DNA of 64,000 nt from Candidatus Pantoea formicae (GCF_011752625.1 NZ_VWXD01000002.1:1-64000); one strand, 5' to 3'. Shown: positions 38,380 to 47,195, counted from the first letter of the stretch. Numbers and translations: made by a program. Notes: generated by a model not told the origin, from the letters alone.

Positions 38380-38412
38380 ACAGGGCGCGCCTGAAAACGC
38401 GCTCTGTTTTTT
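38380..38412 (+). terminator. intrinsic terminator after the dehydratase gene
   Basis: Stem ACAGGGCGCG/CGCGCTCTGT (one G-U pair), 8-nt loop, then TTTTTT. It separates the dehydratase gene from the hexarate transporter, which may need its own promoter or partial read-through. Confidence 0.85.
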
Positions 38413-38493
38413 CTTTTCGTCATTTTTTATCTGTATTGGCGCGGGATGTCTTAAAAAATAAATATAACACTGTACCCTGCAAAGAGGTTTTCA

Positions 38494-39822
38494 ATGACCA
38501 CTAATAAATCATCATTACGAAAACAAAAAAGTCACGTACGTTACATTATATTAGTCATCGTCTTTATCATAACCAGCGTCAACTATGCCGATCGCGCAAC
38601 TTTATCCATTGCCGGAAGTTCCCTCGCCAAAGAATTAGGACTTGATCCTGCCGACATGGGCCTGATTTTCTCCGCCTTTGGTTGGGCATATTTGATTATG
38701 CAAATCCCCGGAGGTTGGCTACTGGATAGATATGGCTCGAAAAGGGTCTACACCTGGAGCCTGTTCTTCTGGTCATTTTTCACCTTCCTGCAGGGCTTTA
38801 TTGAGTTTATGCCGCTCGCCTGGACAGTGGTCAGCCTGTGTTTCCTGCGCTTTATGCTGGGTTTCTCTGAAGCTCCATCTTTCCCGGCGAACGCCCGTAT
38901 TGTTGCCGCTTGGTTCCCGAGCAATGAACGCGCCACCGCCACAGCCTGTTTTAACGCCGGTCAGTATTTCGCACTCGCGCTCTTTTCCCCACTGCTGGGT
39001 TGGCTGACCTTTGCCTGGGGTTGGCAGCATGTCTTCAGCGTGATGGGTATTATCGGCTTTATTCTCACCTTTATATGGGTTCGCTACGTTCATAACCCGA
39101 GCGAGCACCCGATGATTTCCCAGCAGGAGCTGGCATATATCACCGACGGTGGCGCCATTATTGATATGGACACCAAATCGGCAGCGAAGAAAACCTCCGG
39201 CGGATGGACTTCCGTTAAGCAGATGCTGACCAACCGCATGTTAATGGGCGTGTTCCTCGGGCAGTATTTTATAAACTCCATTACCTGGTTCTTCCTGACC
39301 TGGTTCCCGATTTATCTGGTTCAGCAGCGCGGGATGTCAATTCTGAACGTCGGGTTTATCGCCTCAATTCCAGCTATTTGTGGTTTCGCTGGGGGGATTC
39401 TGGGTGGCGTATGTTCAGACTGGCTGCTGAAAAAAGGAATGAGTCTCACCGCCTCGCGCAAAATTCCTATCGTTCTCGGCATGCTGCTGGCAACCTCGTT
39501 AATCCTGTGTAACTACACTGAAAGCCACGTGGTGGTAGTGTCTCTGATGGCGCTGGCCTTTTTCGGCAAGGGCTTCGGCGCGCTGGGCTGGACGGTGGTC
39601 TCCGATGTGGCCCCGAAAGAAGCGGCAGGCTTGTGTGGAGGTCTCTTTAACGCGTTCGGCAACGTGGCCTCCATCGTGACGCCACTGGTGATTGGCTATC
39701 TGGTTAAAGAGATGAATTCGTTCAACAGCGCCCTGATCTTCGTTGGCGCGTCGGCTATAGCTGCCATGCTCTGCTATCTACTGGTGGTAGGCAAAATCAG
39801 CAGAATGGAGTTGAAGATGTAA
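38494..39822 (+). CDS. MFS hexarate transporter (GudP/GarP-like)
   Basis: A 442-residue major-facilitator protein with 12 predicted spans, of the anion:cation symporter family. SVNYADRATLSIAGS in TM1 and GGWLLDRYGSKRVY in the loop after TM2 match the E. coli glucarate/galactarate transporters, and homology continues to the C-terminus. It is preceded by AGAGG 5-8 bases before the ATG. It would import galactarate, glucarate or talarate for the adjacent dehydratase. Confidence 0.9.
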   Translation: MTTNKSSLRKQKSHVRYIILVIVFIITSVNYADRATLSIAGSSLAKELGLDPADMGLIFSAFGWAYLIMQIPGGWLLDRYGSKRVYTWSLFFWSFFTFLQGFIEFMPLAWTVVSLCFLRFMLGFSEAPSFPANARIVAAWFPSNERATATACFNAGQYFALALFSPLLGWLTFAWGWQHVFSVMGIIGFILTFIWVRYVHNPSEHPMISQQELAYITDGGAIIDMDTKSAAKKTSGGWTSVKQMLTNRMLMGVFLGQYFINSITWFFLTWFPIYLVQQRGMSILNVGFIASIPAICGFAGGILGGVCSDWLLKKGMSLTASRKIPIVLGMLLATSLILCNYTESHVVVVSLMALAFFGKGFGALGWTVVSDVAPKEAAGLCGGLFNAFGNVASIVTPLVIGYLVKEMNSFNSALIFVGASAIAAMLCYLLVVGKISRMELKM

Positions 39823-40378
39823 AATCATTCCGCCCGGTAAATTCTACTTACCGGGCATCTAATAAATTACAAGAAAAGAAAGATTGTTATGGTAGATAAC
39901 TGCCTGTTGTTGCATTCATTGCATCAATCGAAGTTTAAAAGTCAGCGTTAACATTCATAGTTGACTGACCCCGAACTGATAGGTGATCCCGCCCTATAGT
40001 TGTTTAATTGATTGTCCGATTCTCGTTCACAGCGCTCCATAATGTACTTCCGCTTTGTGCTGTGAGTTCAATGGCTCGAGCACCGCTTTCATTATCCTGA
40101 CTCCCGACGCATTTGCGCCTTCCGTCCCGTCATAACCGAAATCGACCAACGATAAAAACCACACGATGGGCAGCCACTCACCTTTATCCAGCATCCTTAT
40201 CATCAGTGATCACCCCACCCAACAAGAAATAACGGCAACAATCCACGGTTCTCAGGCAGTTTGTAAATTTGTGTCTATCCTTAATCCGTTCAAACAGGTA
40301 CAGAGGCAAGTAAGCACTCTGCAACCTGTTTTAATTGTTGGATTTTAACCAAGGGTCTTAGATTTCAAAGGAACAAAA
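39823..40378. other. 556-bp region between the hexarate transporter and proP
   Basis: It begins with a hairpin that may end the transporter transcript and ends with the proP ribosome-binding site. No gene with start signals lies between. Short stretches on the minus strand (about 39950-40080) read like a degraded gene end, but the evidence is too thin to call. No LexA, CRP or FNR site was seen. Confidence 0.4.
39832..39856 (+). terminator. hairpin after the hexarate transporter
   Basis: A perfect 9-bp stem GCCCGGTAA/TTACCGGGC with a 7-nt loop, 10 bp past the stop codon. The U-tract is poor, so termination may be partial or Rho-assisted. Confidence 0.55.
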
Positions 40379-41887
40379 ATGCTAGGCATTAGACGTAAAA
40401 AAGTTAAACCCATGCGCCTGAAGGACGTCACCATTATTGATGACGCACGTTTAAAGAAAGCCATTACCGCCGCCGCGCTAGGCAATGCCATGGAGTGGTT
40501 TGATTTTGGTGTTTATGGCTATGTGGCAGCCGTACTGGGTAAGGTTTTCTTCCCCGATGCTTCACCGGGCATTCAGATCATCGCTGCATTAGGCACCTTC
40601 TCTGTTCCCTTCATCATTCGACCTTTAGGTGGCATGTTCTTTGGGGCGTTAGGTGACAAATATGGTCGCCAAAAAATTCTGGCCATCACCATTATTCTGA
40701 TGACACTCAGCACTTTCTGCATTGGTCTTATCCCGTCTTATGCAACCATCGGCTTCTGGGCGCCGGTTCTGCTGCTCATCGCGAAAATGGTCCAGGGCTT
40801 TTCAGTCGGTGGAGAATATACCGGCGCTTCTATCTTCGTTGCGGAGTACTCTCCTGACAGGAAACGAGGCTTTTTGGGGAGCTGGTTGGATTTCGGCTCA
40901 CTGGTCGGTTTCGTGTGTGGTGCTGGGATTGTTGTCTTACTGACGGCGATATTGGGCCAGGAAAACTTTAATGACTGGGGCTGGCGAATTCCCTTCTTTA
41001 TGGCGCTGCCATTGGGATTAGTGGGGCTGTATCTGCGTCATGCGCTAGAAGAAACACCCGCGTTCCAAAAACATGTTGATTCACTTGAACAGGGATCCAA
41101 GCAAGGCCTTAGCGAAGGGCCTTCAGTTCCGTTTAAAGAGATTGCACGTAAACACTGGCGCAATCTGATCTCCTGCATCGGTATCGTGATCACCACCAAT
41201 GTAGCTTATTACATGTTGCTCACTTATGTACCGAGTTACCTGACACATAACCTGCATTATTCTGAGGACCGCGGTGTCCTGATTATTGTGGTGATTATGC
41301 TGGCCATGCTATTTGTTCAACCCGTGATGGGGTTGCTCAGTGATAAATTTGGACGTCGTCCCTTTATCATTATTGGCAGCACGGCAATGGTTTTATTTTC
41401 AATTCCGTCGTTTATGCTAATAACCCATCACAGCATCGTGGCCCTTTTCTTCGGGTTGTTGATTCAGGCCGTTATTCTGAACTGCCTGATAGGTGTGATG
41501 GCTTCAACGCTACCGGCGCTGTTCCCTACCGAGGTACGTTACAGTGCATTAGCGAGCACTTATAACATTTCTATTTTGGTGGCAGGCATTACCCCGACAT
41601 TTACAGCCTGGCTAGTTGAGGCAACAGGCAATCTGTACATGCCAGCCTGGTATCTGATGGTGGTGGGCGTGATTGGTGTCGTGACAGGTATCACAGTGAG
41701 AGAAACGGCGAATAAGCCTCTGTTTGGTGATACTCCTGCAGCCTCCTCTCTTGAAGAAGCGAAAGAGTTATTACAAGAGCATCATGATGGTATTGAACAG
41801 CGTATCGAGGACATTGATGAGGAAATTGAAGCGCTCAAAAATAAGCGCCGAGATTTAGTCGCTCAGCATCCTGATATCGTAAAGTAA
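40379..41887 (+). CDS. proP: ProP, osmoprotectant/proton symporter
   Basis: A 502-residue MFS transporter for proline, glycine betaine and ectoine. It matches E. coli ProP throughout, from the opening VKPMRLKDVTIIDD, through GNAMEWFDFGVYGYVAA, to the C-terminal osmosensing coiled coil (about residues 455-500, EQRIEDIDEEIEALKNKRRD), which is intact. Short ProPs lack it, so this one is likely osmotically tuned. AAGGA lies 6 bases upstream of the ATG. Confidence 0.95.
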   Translation: MLGIRRKKVKPMRLKDVTIIDDARLKKAITAAALGNAMEWFDFGVYGYVAAVLGKVFFPDASPGIQIIAALGTFSVPFIIRPLGGMFFGALGDKYGRQKILAITIILMTLSTFCIGLIPSYATIGFWAPVLLLIAKMVQGFSVGGEYTGASIFVAEYSPDRKRGFLGSWLDFGSLVGFVCGAGIVVLLTAILGQENFNDWGWRIPFFMALPLGLVGLYLRHALEETPAFQKHVDSLEQGSKQGLSEGPSVPFKEIARKHWRNLISCIGIVITTNVAYYMLLTYVPSYLTHNLHYSEDRGVLIIVVIMLAMLFVQPVMGLLSDKFGRRPFIIIGSTAMVLFSIPSFMLITHHSIVALFFGLLIQAVILNCLIGVMASTLPALFPTEVRYSALASTYNISILVAGITPTFTAWLVEATGNLYMPAWYLMVVGVIGVVTGITVRETANKPLFGDTPAASSLEEAKELLQEHHDGIEQRIEDIDEEIEALKNKRRDLVAQHPDIVK

Positions 41888-41896
41888 TAAAACTCA

Positions 41897-41922
41897 CCGC
41901 TACCTCATAGGTAGCGGTTTTT
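41897..41922 (+). terminator. intrinsic terminator after proP
   Basis: A perfect 8-bp stem CCGCTACC/GGTAGCGG with a 5-nt loop followed by TTTTT, 10 bp past the proP stop. Confidence 0.92.
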
Positions 41923-42035
41923 CTCAGTCGTATAATCACAACTTTAAATGTGCCTGTTCAACCTAAAAAATCATCAAGGGAGTCCTCAATTCGAGGAGAA
42001 CACACCCATAATCAAACACAGCAATAAAGACTTAA

Positions 42036-42066
42036 ATTCTGCATGGATATAAAACCCATGCAGAAT
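42036..42066. other. perfect 11-bp inverted repeat upstream of a small membrane protein
   Basis: ATTCTGCATGG and CCATGCAGAAT separated by 9 AT-rich bases, about 80 bp before the start of the 64-aa gene. No U-run follows on the plus strand. It could be an operator, an mRNA stem in the leader, or a weak terminator; the sequence does not decide. Confidence 0.45.
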
Positions 42067-42147
42067 ATCCCATTTTCATTATCGCCAAATAATGATACGT
42101 TTATGAGGAGAATAGGCTAGGCCATATGACTAAGGAGGGTAATTCCC

Positions 42148-42342
42148 ATGCCGAAATTATCAAGTCGGGTAATCAAAATCATTGCTGCCTTTCCCATCTC
42201 TCTGTATGTCTGTAATGCGATTGTTCAGACATCCGATGTGCTCTCTAGCACAAAGCCTCACGCTTACTGGCACCTTGTCTCAGTTTATTTTCAAGCAGTC
42301 TTCTTCAGTTATCTCTTCTATAAGTATTTAGTGAAAAAATAG
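42148..42342 (+). CDS. small hypothetical membrane protein, 64 aa
   Basis: Very strong ribosome-binding site AAGGAGGG (42132-42139), 8 bases before the ATG. The product has two likely membrane helices (residues about 8-25 and 43-59), a short polar loop between them and a Lys-Lys ending, so both termini are probably cytoplasmic. The family is not recognised. It is followed 58 bp downstream by the frameshifted gene, perhaps as an operon. Confidence 0.7.
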   Translation: MPKLSSRVIKIIAAFPISLYVCNAIVQTSDVLSSTKPHAYWHLVSVYFQAVFFSYLFYKYLVKK

Positions 42343-42400
42343 ATTTAGAAACCATCGTTCGCGGGACACTCCAAGAGAATGTTTTGAAAGGAGTTCAAAA

Positions 42401-42828
42401 TTGAAGCTCAACTATTCAATTCACAGACTTAACCTGAAAGCTCAATGGCAGAAAGATAGCTTTAGAGTTTTATTTTTTTATTCACCATGATGCTATTTTC
42501 AGTCATCATTAAATGGATTTTACCGCTATTTTTTCATGGTAATGTTACCGGCGGATTTTCTGGCATGATTAGCGGACTTCTCGTTAGCTTTTGGCTTACC
42601 AACATATCGGAACTCACCATTAAATCATCCATTCACACAGACGAATTAGTCACCGTCTTAAATAAATATAAGTACAGGCAAACGGACCATGGCTACTATG
42701 AGCTTCAGGGAGCGAAATTGACACGCTTTAAGTCTCAGCGCATTTATATCCGCAACAATGGCAATAACATGATTCTCGAAGGTCCTTACAACACCCTCAA
42801 GAAAATCATCAATCAACTCAATAAATAG
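42401..42828 (+). pseudogene. hypothetical membrane protein, apparently frameshifted in a T tract
   Basis: A TTG at 42401 with AAAGGAG (42387-42393) 7 bases upstream opens a 29-codon frame that stops at TGA 42488. The main frame, open from just after 42463 and with ATG at 42487, encodes 113 residues with no useful ribosome-binding site of its own. The switch lies in a seven-T tract (42473-42479): one more T would join the frames into a protein of about 142 residues with a long first membrane helix (FRVLFFLFTMMLFSVIIKWILP without the break). The remaining part has a second span and a soluble C-terminal domain (about residues 60-142). It may be a real mutation, an assembly error in a homopolymer, or translational coupling through the ATGA overlap. 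Confidence 0.6.
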
Positions 42829-42842
42829 CCAGCGCCATCCGC

Positions 42843-43346
42843 TTATCCGTGCACCACCACATTAAAGCCTTCATCCGCATGTGGTGCGACAAAGTAACTG
42901 CTGATCACTTCAAACTGCGCATCCGTCGCCGCGAAATCGTGACTGCACGAGGCATTGCGCGCATGCAAACGGCTCTTGCACACGGCATCTGGCACATCGA
43001 GGAAATGCAGTTGATGTTCAGCCTGAGCACTCTGGATCACCGCTGTCATCCACTGCCGTTGGTTGACGGTATTGGCTGGGAAGTCCAGCACCACGGACAC
43101 GCCACGTTGCAATAAAGCGATTAAGTGTGGCGTCATCGCATTGCGCAGTTTACCCGCGCAGCGCACATAATCGCTGACATCCTGCATCTCTTCCGCAAAC
43201 AAATGTGACAGCCAAGCGTCTTCGCTAATGATCACAGCTCCGGTTTGTTGCGCCAACTGATGTGCCAGCGTCGATTTTCCCGCGGCAATTTTGCCGCACA
43301 ACAGATGCAAGACAGGACGAGATGTGGGCACAGACGCAGATTCCAT
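42843..43346 (-). CDS. P-loop kinase-like AAA ATPase
   Basis: A 167-residue small nucleotide-binding protein. The P-loop GKIAAGKSTLA lies near residue 20, a lid-like region follows, and DFPANTVNQRQW is reminiscent of zeta-toxin/chloramphenicol phosphotransferase-type kinases. ATG 43346 is chosen for the GGAG 7 bases upstream; the longer form from 43379 has no such site. Phosphorylation of a small molecule is a family-level guess. It converges on the frameshifted gene with a 14-bp gap. Confidence 0.75.
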   Translation of the reverse strand: MESASVPTSRPVLHLLCGKIAAGKSTLAHQLAQQTGAVIISEDAWLSHLFAEEMQDVSDYVRCAGKLRNAMTPHLIALLQRGVSVVLDFPANTVNQRQWMTAVIQSAQAEHQLHFLDVPDAVCKSRLHARNASCSHDFAATDAQFEVISSYFVAPHADEGFNVVVHG

Positions 43347-43450
43347 TAGCCAGCTCCAGATAAAATGACGCTCTACCATGCCGTGAAATGCCGAATCAGT
43401 AAAGCCTGCATCTACACTTAATTATCACGGTAAAAATGAGGAGACGCATG

Positions 43451-44017
43451 ATGAGCCAACGCCTGCACAAGATTGACTTTCCCGTGAGCAAGGCGCGGAA
43501 ATATCTGGAGCCCGGCCCGGTGGTGTTACTAAGTTCTCACTTTGAAGATCACCACGACATCATGACCCTTGGCTGGCATACCGTACTGGAATTTTCACCC
43601 TCGCTGATCGGCTGTATGATCGCTGGCGGTAACTACAGCCATGAGCTGATTCGGCAAAGCGGACAGTGCGTGATTAACATTCCCTCGGCGGATTTAGTGG
43701 ATCGCGTGGTGGCGATTGGTAACTGCCATGGCGATCGTATCGATAAGTTCGATGCCTTTAAACTCACGCCTGAACCCGCCAACGTAGTGAATGCGCCACT
43801 GATCGACGAATGCTTTGCCAGTTTTGAGTGCCAGCTGTATGACGATTCAATGGTGAACAACTACAGCTTCTTCATCTTCGAAATTGTTAAAGCACATGTT
43901 GCCGACCAACCGGAATTTCCGCCCACCCTGCACTACACTGGCGAAGGGCGCTTTACCGTTATGAGCAATAGCGTGCTCGATAAACATCAAGACTTTAAGC
44001 CAGAAATGTTAATTTGA
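43451..44017 (+). CDS. flavin reductase-like domain protein
   Basis: A 188-residue FMN-binding split-barrel protein of the flavin reductase (DIM6/NTAB) family: EPGPVVLLSSHFEDHHDIMTLGWHTV at the FMN loop, and GNCHGDRIDKFDAFKLT later. Such proteins reduce free flavin or bind FMN for a partner oxidase. ATG 43451 has AGGAGA 6 bases upstream; ATG 43436 and 43448 are too close to or inside it. The partner enzyme is not evident nearby. Confidence 0.85.
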   Translation: MSQRLHKIDFPVSKARKYLEPGPVVLLSSHFEDHHDIMTLGWHTVLEFSPSLIGCMIAGGNYSHELIRQSGQCVINIPSADLVDRVVAIGNCHGDRIDKFDAFKLTPEPANVVNAPLIDECFASFECQLYDDSMVNNYSFFIFEIVKAHVADQPEFPPTLHYTGEGRFTVMSNSVLDKHQDFKPEMLI

Positions 44018-44081
44018 GCGGCTTGAATTCGCCTTCGAGTGCCCTCACAGTAACGCTTTCGACCTGACAGGAGTAATAACA

Positions 44082-44618
44082 ATGGCAACCGAATATGCGG
44101 TGATCGCCGGTGGCTGTTTCTGGTGTACCGAAGCAGTGTTCAAAGATGTGATTGGCGTAGAGTCAGTCGAAAGTGGGTATACCGGCGGGGAACGTCCGAA
44201 CCCAACCTATGAGCAAGTGTGCAGCGGTGCCACCGGCCATGCTGAGGCGATCCGTGTCGGTTTCGACCCCGAGCAAGTGAAGTATGGCGATTTGCTGGAT
44301 ATCAGCTTTGCCACGCACGATCCAACCCAGTTAAACCGCCAGGGTAACGATATTGGTACGCAGTATCGTTCAGCGATTTTCCCCGCCAACCCAGAGCAGG
44401 AAGCCGAAGCGATTGCCGCGATTGCGCGTGCACAAGCCGATCTGAACGTGCCGGTAGTGACCACCATTGAGCCGCTGAAAGAGTGGTATCCGGCGGAAGA
44501 TTATCATCAGGATTACTGGGATGGTGCCGGTCAACGTAACGGTTATTGCATGGCGGTGATCCCACCGAAGTTGCAAAAACTGCGCAAGAGCTTTGCGAAT
44601 CGCGTGAAATCTTCCTAA
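44082..44618 (+). CDS. msrA: MsrA, peptide methionine (S)-S-oxide reductase
   Basis: A 178-residue MsrA with the catalytic Cys in GGCFWCTEAVF, and substrate-pocket residues in the YTGG, EVCxG-like and GTQYRSAIF motifs. It is shorter than the E. coli 212-residue MsrA, in the compact bacterial range. It repairs oxidised methionine using thioredoxin. AGGAG lies just upstream, and it is followed by palindromic repeats and a terminator. Confidence 0.95.
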   Translation: MATEYAVIAGGCFWCTEAVFKDVIGVESVESGYTGGERPNPTYEQVCSGATGHAEAIRVGFDPEQVKYGDLLDISFATHDPTQLNRQGNDIGTQYRSAIFPANPEQEAEAIAAIARAQADLNVPVVTTIEPLKEWYPAEDYHQDYWDGAGQRNGYCMAVIPPKLQKLRKSFANRVKSS

Positions 44619-44631
44619 TTTAGCGCGATAA

Positions 44632-44753
44632 GTAGGGATGCCCTGATGCACCGTCAGTCGCGGCGTTATTCATAGCACAATGAGTCGCTGTATTGCCCTA
44701 CAATTGAACCAAAATGGCATTTGCATCGAAGTGCGCATCAGCGCGCCCCCTAC
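44632..44753. repeat. 122-bp imperfect palindrome with GTAGGG ends
   Basis: GTAGGGATGCCCTGATGC at 44632-44649 is inverted as GCATCAGCGCGCCCCCTAC (44735-44753), giving GTAGGG termini facing inwards. A third inverse half-copy (GCCCTAC, 44695-44701) lies in between. It lies between msrA and dcuS, just before a terminator, and resembles the GTAGGG-ended units at 58562-58768. It is likely a REPIN-like element. Confidence 0.6.
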
Positions 44754-44774
44754 AAACCCGCACTGAACCCTCAT

Positions 44775-44801
44775 AAGGTCGTCATTTATGACGACCTTTT
44801 T
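44775..44801 (+). terminator. intrinsic terminator after msrA, palindrome of the repeat family
   Basis: A perfect 11-bp stem AAGGTCGTCAT/ATGACGACCTT with a 2-nt loop followed by five T. Its core (GGTCGTCAT TT ATGACGACC) has the same shape as the stems at 58612 and 58656, suggesting a repeat unit has been used as terminator. The dcuS start follows 47 bp later. Confidence 0.85.
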
Positions 44802-44847
44802 ACATTTAACCGTCATAATAGCGCCCTCTTCTTTTCCGGGAGCGATG

Positions 44848-46479
44848 ATGAGCACGCCACAACCCGCAATCCCCGCGCGCAAGCGCCCTATGAAACTCAA
44901 CACGCTGGTGACGCTGATGCTCAGCGCGGTGATCGTCATGGTGCTGCTCAGCGTGCACATGTTCTATTTCTTCCAGATTGGTGCCTCAACACGCGCTCAG
45001 TTAGAAGATAAAGCGATGGCGGTGGCCCGCACGTTGGCCAAGTCGCCAGAAATTCAGCATGCGCTCACCCTGCCAGCCGAGACGGCGAACGTCCAGCCCA
45101 TCGCGAAAGCCGTTGAAGAGAGCAACAATCTGCTGTTCATTACCGTCACCAACATGGATGGCATCCGCTATTCACACCGCAATCCTGAATTGGTCGGTAA
45201 ACACTTTATTGGTGAAGATATCGGACCTGCCCTGCGCGGACATGAAAACGTCTCCGTTAATCAGGGATCGCTGGCAAAAGCACTGCGCGTATTCACACCG
45301 GTGTATAACGCCGAGGATCGGCAGATCGGCGTGGTGGCCATCGGTATCTCTCTGGACGCCGTCACCGATCAAATTAACGAAAGTCGCTGGAGTATTCTCT
45401 GGACCATTCTGATCGGCACACTGGCAGGCGCCATTGGCACCTTGGTGCTGGTACGCGTATTGAAACGCATTTTGTTTGGCCTTGAGCCCTATGAGATTTC
45501 CACGCTATTTGAACAGCGCCAGGCGATTCTCAACTCGGTGAAAGAAGGCGTGGTGGCGATGGACGATCAGGCTCAGGTGACACTGGTTAATCAGGCCGCG
45601 CGTACGTTGCTTAACGACTCGCTATCGGACGGCATGTTCGATTCTGACCGTATCAATGATGCCTCCGTCATCAACCATCATCTGCAAGATGTGCTGCACA
45701 GCGGTCGCGCACGCCGTGATGAAGAGCTGAATGTGAATGGCCGTTTGCTGTTGAGTAATACGGTGCCGGTGCGCAGTCAGGGGCGGATTATCGGCGCGGT
45801 GTGCACCTTCAGGGACAAGACCGAAATCAGCCGACTAATGCAGCGTCTGACGGGCATGGTAAACTACGTCGATGCATTGCGTGAGCGCTCGCACGAGTTC
45901 ATGAACAAGCTGCACGTGATTCTTGGCCTGCTGCACATGAAAAACTATGCGCAGGTGGAAACCTATATTCTGAAAACGGCTAATAATTACCAGACTGAGA
46001 TTGGTTATTTGCTGGATAAAATCAAGTCGCCAGTGATCGCCGGTTTTCTGCTGAGCAAGATTAACCGCGCCTCGGATTGCGGTCATCGCCTCACCATCAG
46101 CGATGCCAGTTTCGTGCCAGACAGTGGCAATGAAGACCAGATGGCCGCGCTGATCACCGTGATTGGTAATCTGGTGGAAAACGCCATTGATGCGCTGAGC
46201 GAGCAGACCGAAGGTGAAATTCACGTGATGCTGCACTACCAAAATGGCTGGCTGGCCTGTGAAGTGAGCGATGATGGCCCCGGAATCGAGCCAGAGAATC
46301 TCGCCACCATCTTCGACAAAGGTTTCTCGACCAAAGGCGAAAACCGCGGCGTAGGTCTGTTCCTGCTGAAACAGCAGACGGAAAACCTGGGCGGCGGTGT
46401 CAGTGTCGAGTCAGAGCCCGGCGTATTTACACAATTTTTAGTACAACTTCCCTGGGATGGAGGAAACCAATCCGCATGA
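44848..46479 (+). CDS. dcuS: DcuS, C4-dicarboxylate sensor histidine kinase
   Basis: A 543-residue sensor of fumarate, malate, succinate and related acids. It has TM1 (about 20-42), then a periplasmic PAS with ligand residues equivalent to E. coli R107, H110, F120 and R147 (IRYSH, GKHF, ALRVFTP), TM2 (about 182-203), a cytosolic PAS, a phospho-His in RERSHEFMNKLH and an HATPase domain. Length equals E. coli DcuS. ATG 44848 is chosen because GGGAG is 5 bases upstream. Its stop overlaps dcuR by 4 bp. In E. coli it drives dcuB, fumB and frdABCD. Here it is linked to a different fumarate reductase. Confidence 0.96.
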   Translation: MSTPQPAIPARKRPMKLNTLVTLMLSAVIVMVLLSVHMFYFFQIGASTRAQLEDKAMAVARTLAKSPEIQHALTLPAETANVQPIAKAVEESNNLLFITVTNMDGIRYSHRNPELVGKHFIGEDIGPALRGHENVSVNQGSLAKALRVFTPVYNAEDRQIGVVAIGISLDAVTDQINESRWSILWTILIGTLAGAIGTLVLVRVLKRILFGLEPYEISTLFEQRQAILNSVKEGVVAMDDQAQVTLVNQAARTLLNDSLSDGMFDSDRINDASVINHHLQDVLHSGRARRDEELNVNGRLLLSNTVPVRSQGRIIGAVCTFRDKTEISRLMQRLTGMVNYVDALRERSHEFMNKLHVILGLLHMKNYAQVETYILKTANNYQTEIGYLLDKIKSPVIAGFLLSKINRASDCGHRLTISDASFVPDSGNEDQMAALITVIGNLVENAIDALSEQTEGEIHVMLHYQNGWLACEVSDDGPGIEPENLATIFDKGFSTKGENRGVGLFLLKQQTENLGGGVSVESEPGVFTQFLVQLPWDGGNQSA

Positions 46480-47195
46480 TCAACGTGTTAGTGGTCGACG
46501 ATGACGCCATGGTCGCCGAGCTGAACCGCTCTTTTATCGGTCAGGTGCAAGGCTTTAACTGCTGTGGTACGGCTTCAACCCTGCAACAAGCGAAAGAGTT
46601 CCTGTTTAACAGCGATACACCCATAGATTTGGTGCTGCTGGATATTTACATGCAGCAGGAGAATGGCCTCGACCTGCTACCTGAGTTGCGTCAAGCCCAG
46701 AGTCCGGTAGAAGTGATCATCATCTCTTCGGCGGCAGATGCGGAGAACATTAAAACCTCACTGCATTACGGCGTGGTCGATTACCTGATCAAACCGTTCC
46801 AGTTCCCGCGTTTTGAAGAAGCGCTCACCAGCTGGCGGCAGAAGAAATCGCTGATGGACAATCAGCACTACTATCAGCAGTCGGATGTGGACTTGCTCAT
46901 TCACGGCAGCCCAGCCACTCAGCATGATAATAAACGTCTGCCAAAAGGCTTAACGCCGCAAACGCTGCGTACGCTGTGTCAGTGGATCGACGCCCACCCA
47001 GGCCATGAGTTCTCCACCGATGAGCTGGCAGCCGAAGTGAATATTTCACGCGTCTCTTGCCGCAAGTACCTGATTTGGCTGGCACAGATTAATATTTTGT
47101 TCACCAGTATTCACTACGGCGCCACCGGTCGCCCGGTGTATCGCTATCGCTTACAGCCAGAATACCATTCGCTGCTGCAGCAATACTGTCAATAA
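46476..47195 (+). CDS. dcuR: DcuR, response regulator for C4-dicarboxylates
   Basis: A 239-residue CitB-family regulator with a receiver domain (phospho-acceptor Asp in LVLLDIYMQQENG, Lys in LIKPF) and a C-terminal helix-turn-helix (FSTDELAAEVNISRVSCRKYLIWL). It is coupled to dcuS by a 4-bp overlap, and converges on apbE with a 7-bp overlap, so regulator and target gene are physically joined. The likely targets are the divergent reductase/carrier promoters at 51062-51668. Confidence 0.96.
   Translation: MINVLVVDDDAMVAELNRSFIGQVQGFNCCGTASTLQQAKEFLFNSDTPIDLVLLDIYMQQENGLDLLPELRQAQSPVEVIIISSAADAENIKTSLHYGVVDYLIKPFQFPRFEEALTSWRQKKSLMDNQHYYQQSDVDLLIHGSPATQHDNKRLPKGLTPQTLRTLCQWIDAHPGHEFSTDELAAEVNISRVSCRKYLIWLAQINILFTSIHYGATGRPVYRYRLQPEYHSLLQQYCQ

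Noticed and set aside
39950..40080. Minus-strand fragments reading like a degraded gene end (for example ITYQFGVSQL near 39965-40000 after a one-base shift)
   Set aside because: Only a dozen residues look meaningful and a frame shift is needed; it does not reach the standard for a pseudogene call.
40166..40348. A 60-codon open frame upstream of proP
   Set aside because: No ribosome-binding site, unremarkable composition; more likely leader or promoter region of proP.
42843..43346. Toxin of a zeta-type toxin-antitoxin pair
   Set aside because: The P-loop protein resembles that kinase group only loosely and no antitoxin-like gene adjoins it in the same direction.
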